From Marmoricola sp. (GTDB taxonomy: Bacteria; Actinomycetota; Actinomycetes; Propionibacteriales; Nocardioidaceae): a DNA stretch of 64,000 bases. A model generated the notes under the pieces. That model was given only the letters and a program-made list of their open reading frames with translations, was not told where the DNA came from and did no database searches. The stretch lies in the NCBI GenBank assembly GCA_025964795.1, contig JAOPYC010000166.1, forward strand, positions 55,294 through 119,293. Direction: 5' to 3'. The position numbers were made by a program, and so were the translations under genes. Shown here piece after piece: positions 61,856-64,000 of the stretch; position 1 is the first letter of the stretch; the number at the start of each line of letters is the position of its first letter.

Positions 61856-63409
61856 ATGCCCGACTCACCGAGCACATCTCCGCGAACTCTGCCTGCCGTG
61901 CTGCGCGCCGCCGCCGAGCGCTGGGGCGACCACCCGGCGTACGTCATGGACGACCGCACCGTCACCTTCGCCCAGCTGCTCGAACTCGTCCGGGACACCG
62001 CCCGCGGCTACGCAGCGCTGGGCCTGGAACCGGGCGGCCGGGTCGTGGTCTGGGCGCCGAACAGCATCGACTGGGTCGTCGCCGCCCTCGCCACGTCGTA
62101 CGCCGGGGGCACGCTCGTGCCCGCGAACAGCCGCTACACCGGCCACGAGGTCGCCGAGATCGTCGACCGGACCAGGGCCGTGCTCGTGGTCGTCGACGAC
62201 GGCTTCCTGGGCCGCCACCAGATCGCCGACCTGAACGCGGCGAGCGACCTGGCCTCGGTCCACGAGATCGTCGACATCGCCAACCTGGCCTGGGTGGCCG
62301 GTCTCGGCGAGGAGACCGTCGGCGACGGGATCGACGCCCGCGCCGACGCCGTCACCCCCGACGACGTCGCCGACATCCTGTTCACCTCGGGCACGACGGG
62401 GCGGCCGAAGGGCGCGATGTCCTCGCACCACCAGACCGTGGGCGTGGCCCGGGCCTGGGGCGAGCTCGGCGGGGTCACCGAGGAGGACCGCTACCTGGTG
62501 GTCAACCCGTTCTTCCACTCCTTCGGCTACAAGGCGGGCATCGTCGTCGGCCTGACCACCGGGGCGACGCTCTACCCCGTAGCGACGTTCGACCTCGACC
62601 GGACCATGCTGCAGATCCAGGACGACCGGATCAGCGTCCTGCCCGGGGCACCGACGATCTACCAGAGCCTGCTGAACGCGCCGTCGCGCAGCGGCTACGA
62701 CCTGTCCTCCCTGCGGTTGGCGGTCACCGGAGCGGCCGTGGTCCCGGTGGTCCTGATCGAGCGGATGCGGGCGCCGTCGCCGGAGGGGCTGGGGATCGAC
62801 AACGTCGTGACCGCGTTCGGGATGACCGAGGCGGTGGTGTCGACCATGTGCCGCGAGGGCGACTCGGCCGAGGTGGTCGCGAACACCTGCGGCCGCGCGA
62901 TCCCCGGGATGGAGACGCGCATCGCTGCGCCGTCCGACCAGGGGGCAGGTGAGCTGCTGCTCCGCGGCGAGTTCGTGATGCTGGGCTACCTCGACGACCC
63001 GCAGGCGACCAGTGAGGCGATCGACGAGGACGGCTGGCTGCACACCGGCGACGTCGGCGTGCTCGACGAGGCCGGCAACCTGACGATCACCGACCGGCTC
63101 AAGGACATGTACATCTCCGGCGGCTTCAACGTCTACCCGGCCGAGGTCGAGCAGGCGCTGATGCGGCTCGAGGGAGTCAACGACGTCGCCGTGGTCGGCT
63201 TACCGGACGAGCGGATGGGTGAGGTCGGCAAGGCCTACGTGGTGAGCGGCTCGCCGCTGACCGCCGACGACGTGATCGCCTTCGCCAGGGAGCGGCTCGC
63301 CAACTTCAAGGTGCCCCGCGAGGTGGAGTTCCTCGACGCGCTCCCCCGCAACCTCGGCGGCAAGGTCCTCAAGACGGCCCTTCGACAGGCTGAGGAACCG
63401 GCGCGATGA
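61856..63409 (+). CDS. fadD3: HIP-CoA ligase FadD3
   Basis: A 517-residue acyl-CoA synthetase that activates 3aH-4-(3'-propanoate)-7a-methylhexahydro-1,5-indanedione (HIP), the first step of C/D-ring degradation. Its product HIP-CoA is the KstR2 inducer. Seen: the adenylate motif FTSGTTGRPKGAM (near residue 180), VVNPFFHSFGYKAGI, AFGMTEAVVSTMC, the hinge region DGWLHTGDVG and DRLKDMYISGGFNVYPAEVE, and the C-terminal catalytic Lys in RNLGGKVLK. The start is the ATG at 61856 after CAGGAG. It overlaps fadE31 by four bases. Order equals M. tuberculosis Rv3561. Confidence 0.94.
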   Translation: MPDSPSTSPRTLPAVLRAAAERWGDHPAYVMDDRTVTFAQLLELVRDTARGYAALGLEPGGRVVVWAPNSIDWVVAALATSYAGGTLVPANSRYTGHEVAEIVDRTRAVLVVVDDGFLGRHQIADLNAASDLASVHEIVDIANLAWVAGLGEETVGDGIDARADAVTPDDVADILFTSGTTGRPKGAMSSHHQTVGVARAWGELGGVTEEDRYLVVNPFFHSFGYKAGIVVGLTTGATLYPVATFDLDRTMLQIQDDRISVLPGAPTIYQSLLNAPSRSGYDLSSLRLAVTGAAVVPVVLIERMRAPSPEGLGIDNVVTAFGMTEAVVSTMCREGDSAEVVANTCGRAIPGMETRIAAPSDQGAGELLLRGEFVMLGYLDDPQATSEAIDEDGWLHTGDVGVLDEAGNLTITDRLKDMYISGGFNVYPAEVEQALMRLEGVNDVAVVGLPDERMGEVGKAYVVSGSPLTADDVIAFARERLANFKVPREVEFLDALPRNLGGKVLKTALRQAEEPAR

Positions 63410-64000
63410 ACCTCGACCTGTCCGAGTCCGAGCTGGCCTTCCAGGCCGAGGCCCGGGAGTGGCTGGCCGCCAACGTGCCGACCGAGTCCCTGCCCTCGAT
63501 GGACACCGCCGACGGCTTCCGCGCCCACCAGGAGTGGGAGGCGAGGCTGGCCGAGGCCCGTTGGGCGGTGGTCAGCTGGCCGAGCGACTACCACGGCCGC
63601 GGGGCCTCGCTGGTCGAGTGGGTGATCTTCGAGGAGGAGTACTACCGCGCCGGCGCTCCCGGGCGGGTCAGCCAGAACGGCATCTTCCTGCTCTCCCCCA
63701 CCATCTTCGAGAACGGCACTCCCGAGCAGCAGGACCGCTGGCTGCCCTCGATGGCCACCGGCGAGCAGATCTGGGCCCAGGCCTGGTCCGAGCCGGAGGC
63801 GGGCTCCGACCTCGCGTCCCTGCGGTCCTCCGCCCGTCGCGACGACGAGCGCGGCGGCTGGGTGCTCAACGGTCAGAAGACGTGGTCCTCGCGGGCGTCG
63901 TACGCCCACTGGGGCTTCGGGCTGTTCCGCAGCGATGCCGACTCGCAGCGCCACCACGGCCTCACCTACTTCTGCTTCCCGCTGGAGGCAGAGGGCATCA
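63406..64000 (+). CDS. fadE31: Acyl-CoA dehydrogenase FadE31 (partial, runs off the window)
   Basis: The first 198 residues of an acyl-CoA dehydrogenase; the usual length is about 375-400, so the catalytic base and C-terminal domain are outside. Seen: LDLSESELAFQAEAREWLAA at the start, SWPSDYHGRGASLVEWVIF (loop near residue 60), QAWSEPEAGSDLASLRSSAR (FAD loop) and GWVLNGQKTWSSRA. It follows fadD3 with a four-base overlap (ATGA), as in M. tuberculosis Rv3562. Family knowledge assigns FadE31 with FadE32 to a later dehydrogenation of the methyl-oxo-octanedioyl-type intermediate. Confidence 0.9.
   Translation, partial: MNLDLSESELAFQAEAREWLAANVPTESLPSMDTADGFRAHQEWEARLAEARWAVVSWPSDYHGRGASLVEWVIFEEEYYRAGAPGRVSQNGIFLLSPTIFENGTPEQQDRWLPSMATGEQIWAQAWSEPEAGSDLASLRSSARRDDERGGWVLNGQKTWSSRASYAHWGFGLFRSDADSQRHHGLTYFCFPLEAEGI

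Overview
The window is about 70% G+C, very compact, and reads as a steroid-degrading actinobacterium. Mycobacterial-type KstR and KstR2 regulon genes are combined with a Streptomyces-type pair of clpP genes and their PopR-like regulator. An F420-dependent oxidoreductase and a mycothiol-type MPI-family protein fit the same phylum. A Nocardioides-like member of the Propionibacteriales is my best guess, by inference only. No rRNA, tRNA, CRISPR array or intact insertion sequence was recognised.

Layout. (1) 1-7.6 kb: the start of a FadD8-like acyl-CoA ligase, small accessory genes, then an LLM oxidoreductase divergent from DUF35-ltp4-ltp3, in the order of M. tuberculosis Rv3520c-Rv3523. KstR-type palindromes precede the ligase and sit between the divergent genes. 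(2) 7.6-11.1 kb: a GNAT enzyme, a PopR/ClgR-like regulator ending in Leu-Ala-Ala, and an operon of two clpP genes plus an MPI-family gene. This operon diverges from a 173-residue unknown across a perfect 10+10 bp palindrome. (3) 11.1-19.7 kb: epoxide-hydrolase-like protein with TetR, EamA exporter, divergent cyp125 and fadA5 with two KstR boxes, SelO, and lipid-binding and Rossmann proteins. (4) 19.7-25.8 kb: three SDRs, then echA20-ipdA-ipdB-ipdC behind a KstR2-type box, matching Rv3548c-Rv3553. (5) 25.8-58.1 kb: an insert of non-steroid genes. Its 28-37 kb part has lower G+C and holds several gene remnants. At 37.3-39.5 kb lies an EACC1-caspase pair of the predicted biological-conflict class. 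After it come stress-type small proteins, a slipin, an ABC-F ATPase, a TIM44-like membrane protein, a membrane-spanning helicase, 6-phosphogluconate dehydrogenase, a RIO kinase and a double histidine kinase. (6) 58.1-64 kb: fadA6-kstR2-ipdF-fadE30 divergent from fadD3-fadE31 across a KstR2 box, matching Rv3556c-Rv3562.

How they work together. CYP125 and FadA5 attack the sterol side chain. Ltp3 and Ltp4 with the DUF35 protein are the aldol-lyase set linked to C24-branched (plant) sterols. FadD3, FadE30, IpdF, IpdC, EchA20, IpdAB, FadA6 and FadE31 degrade the C/D-ring indanedione propionate, with KstR2 repressing that set. The window thus holds most of the KstR2 regulon, split by about 32 kb of unrelated DNA. 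Functions rest on recognised sequence motifs and remembered family members; no database search was run.
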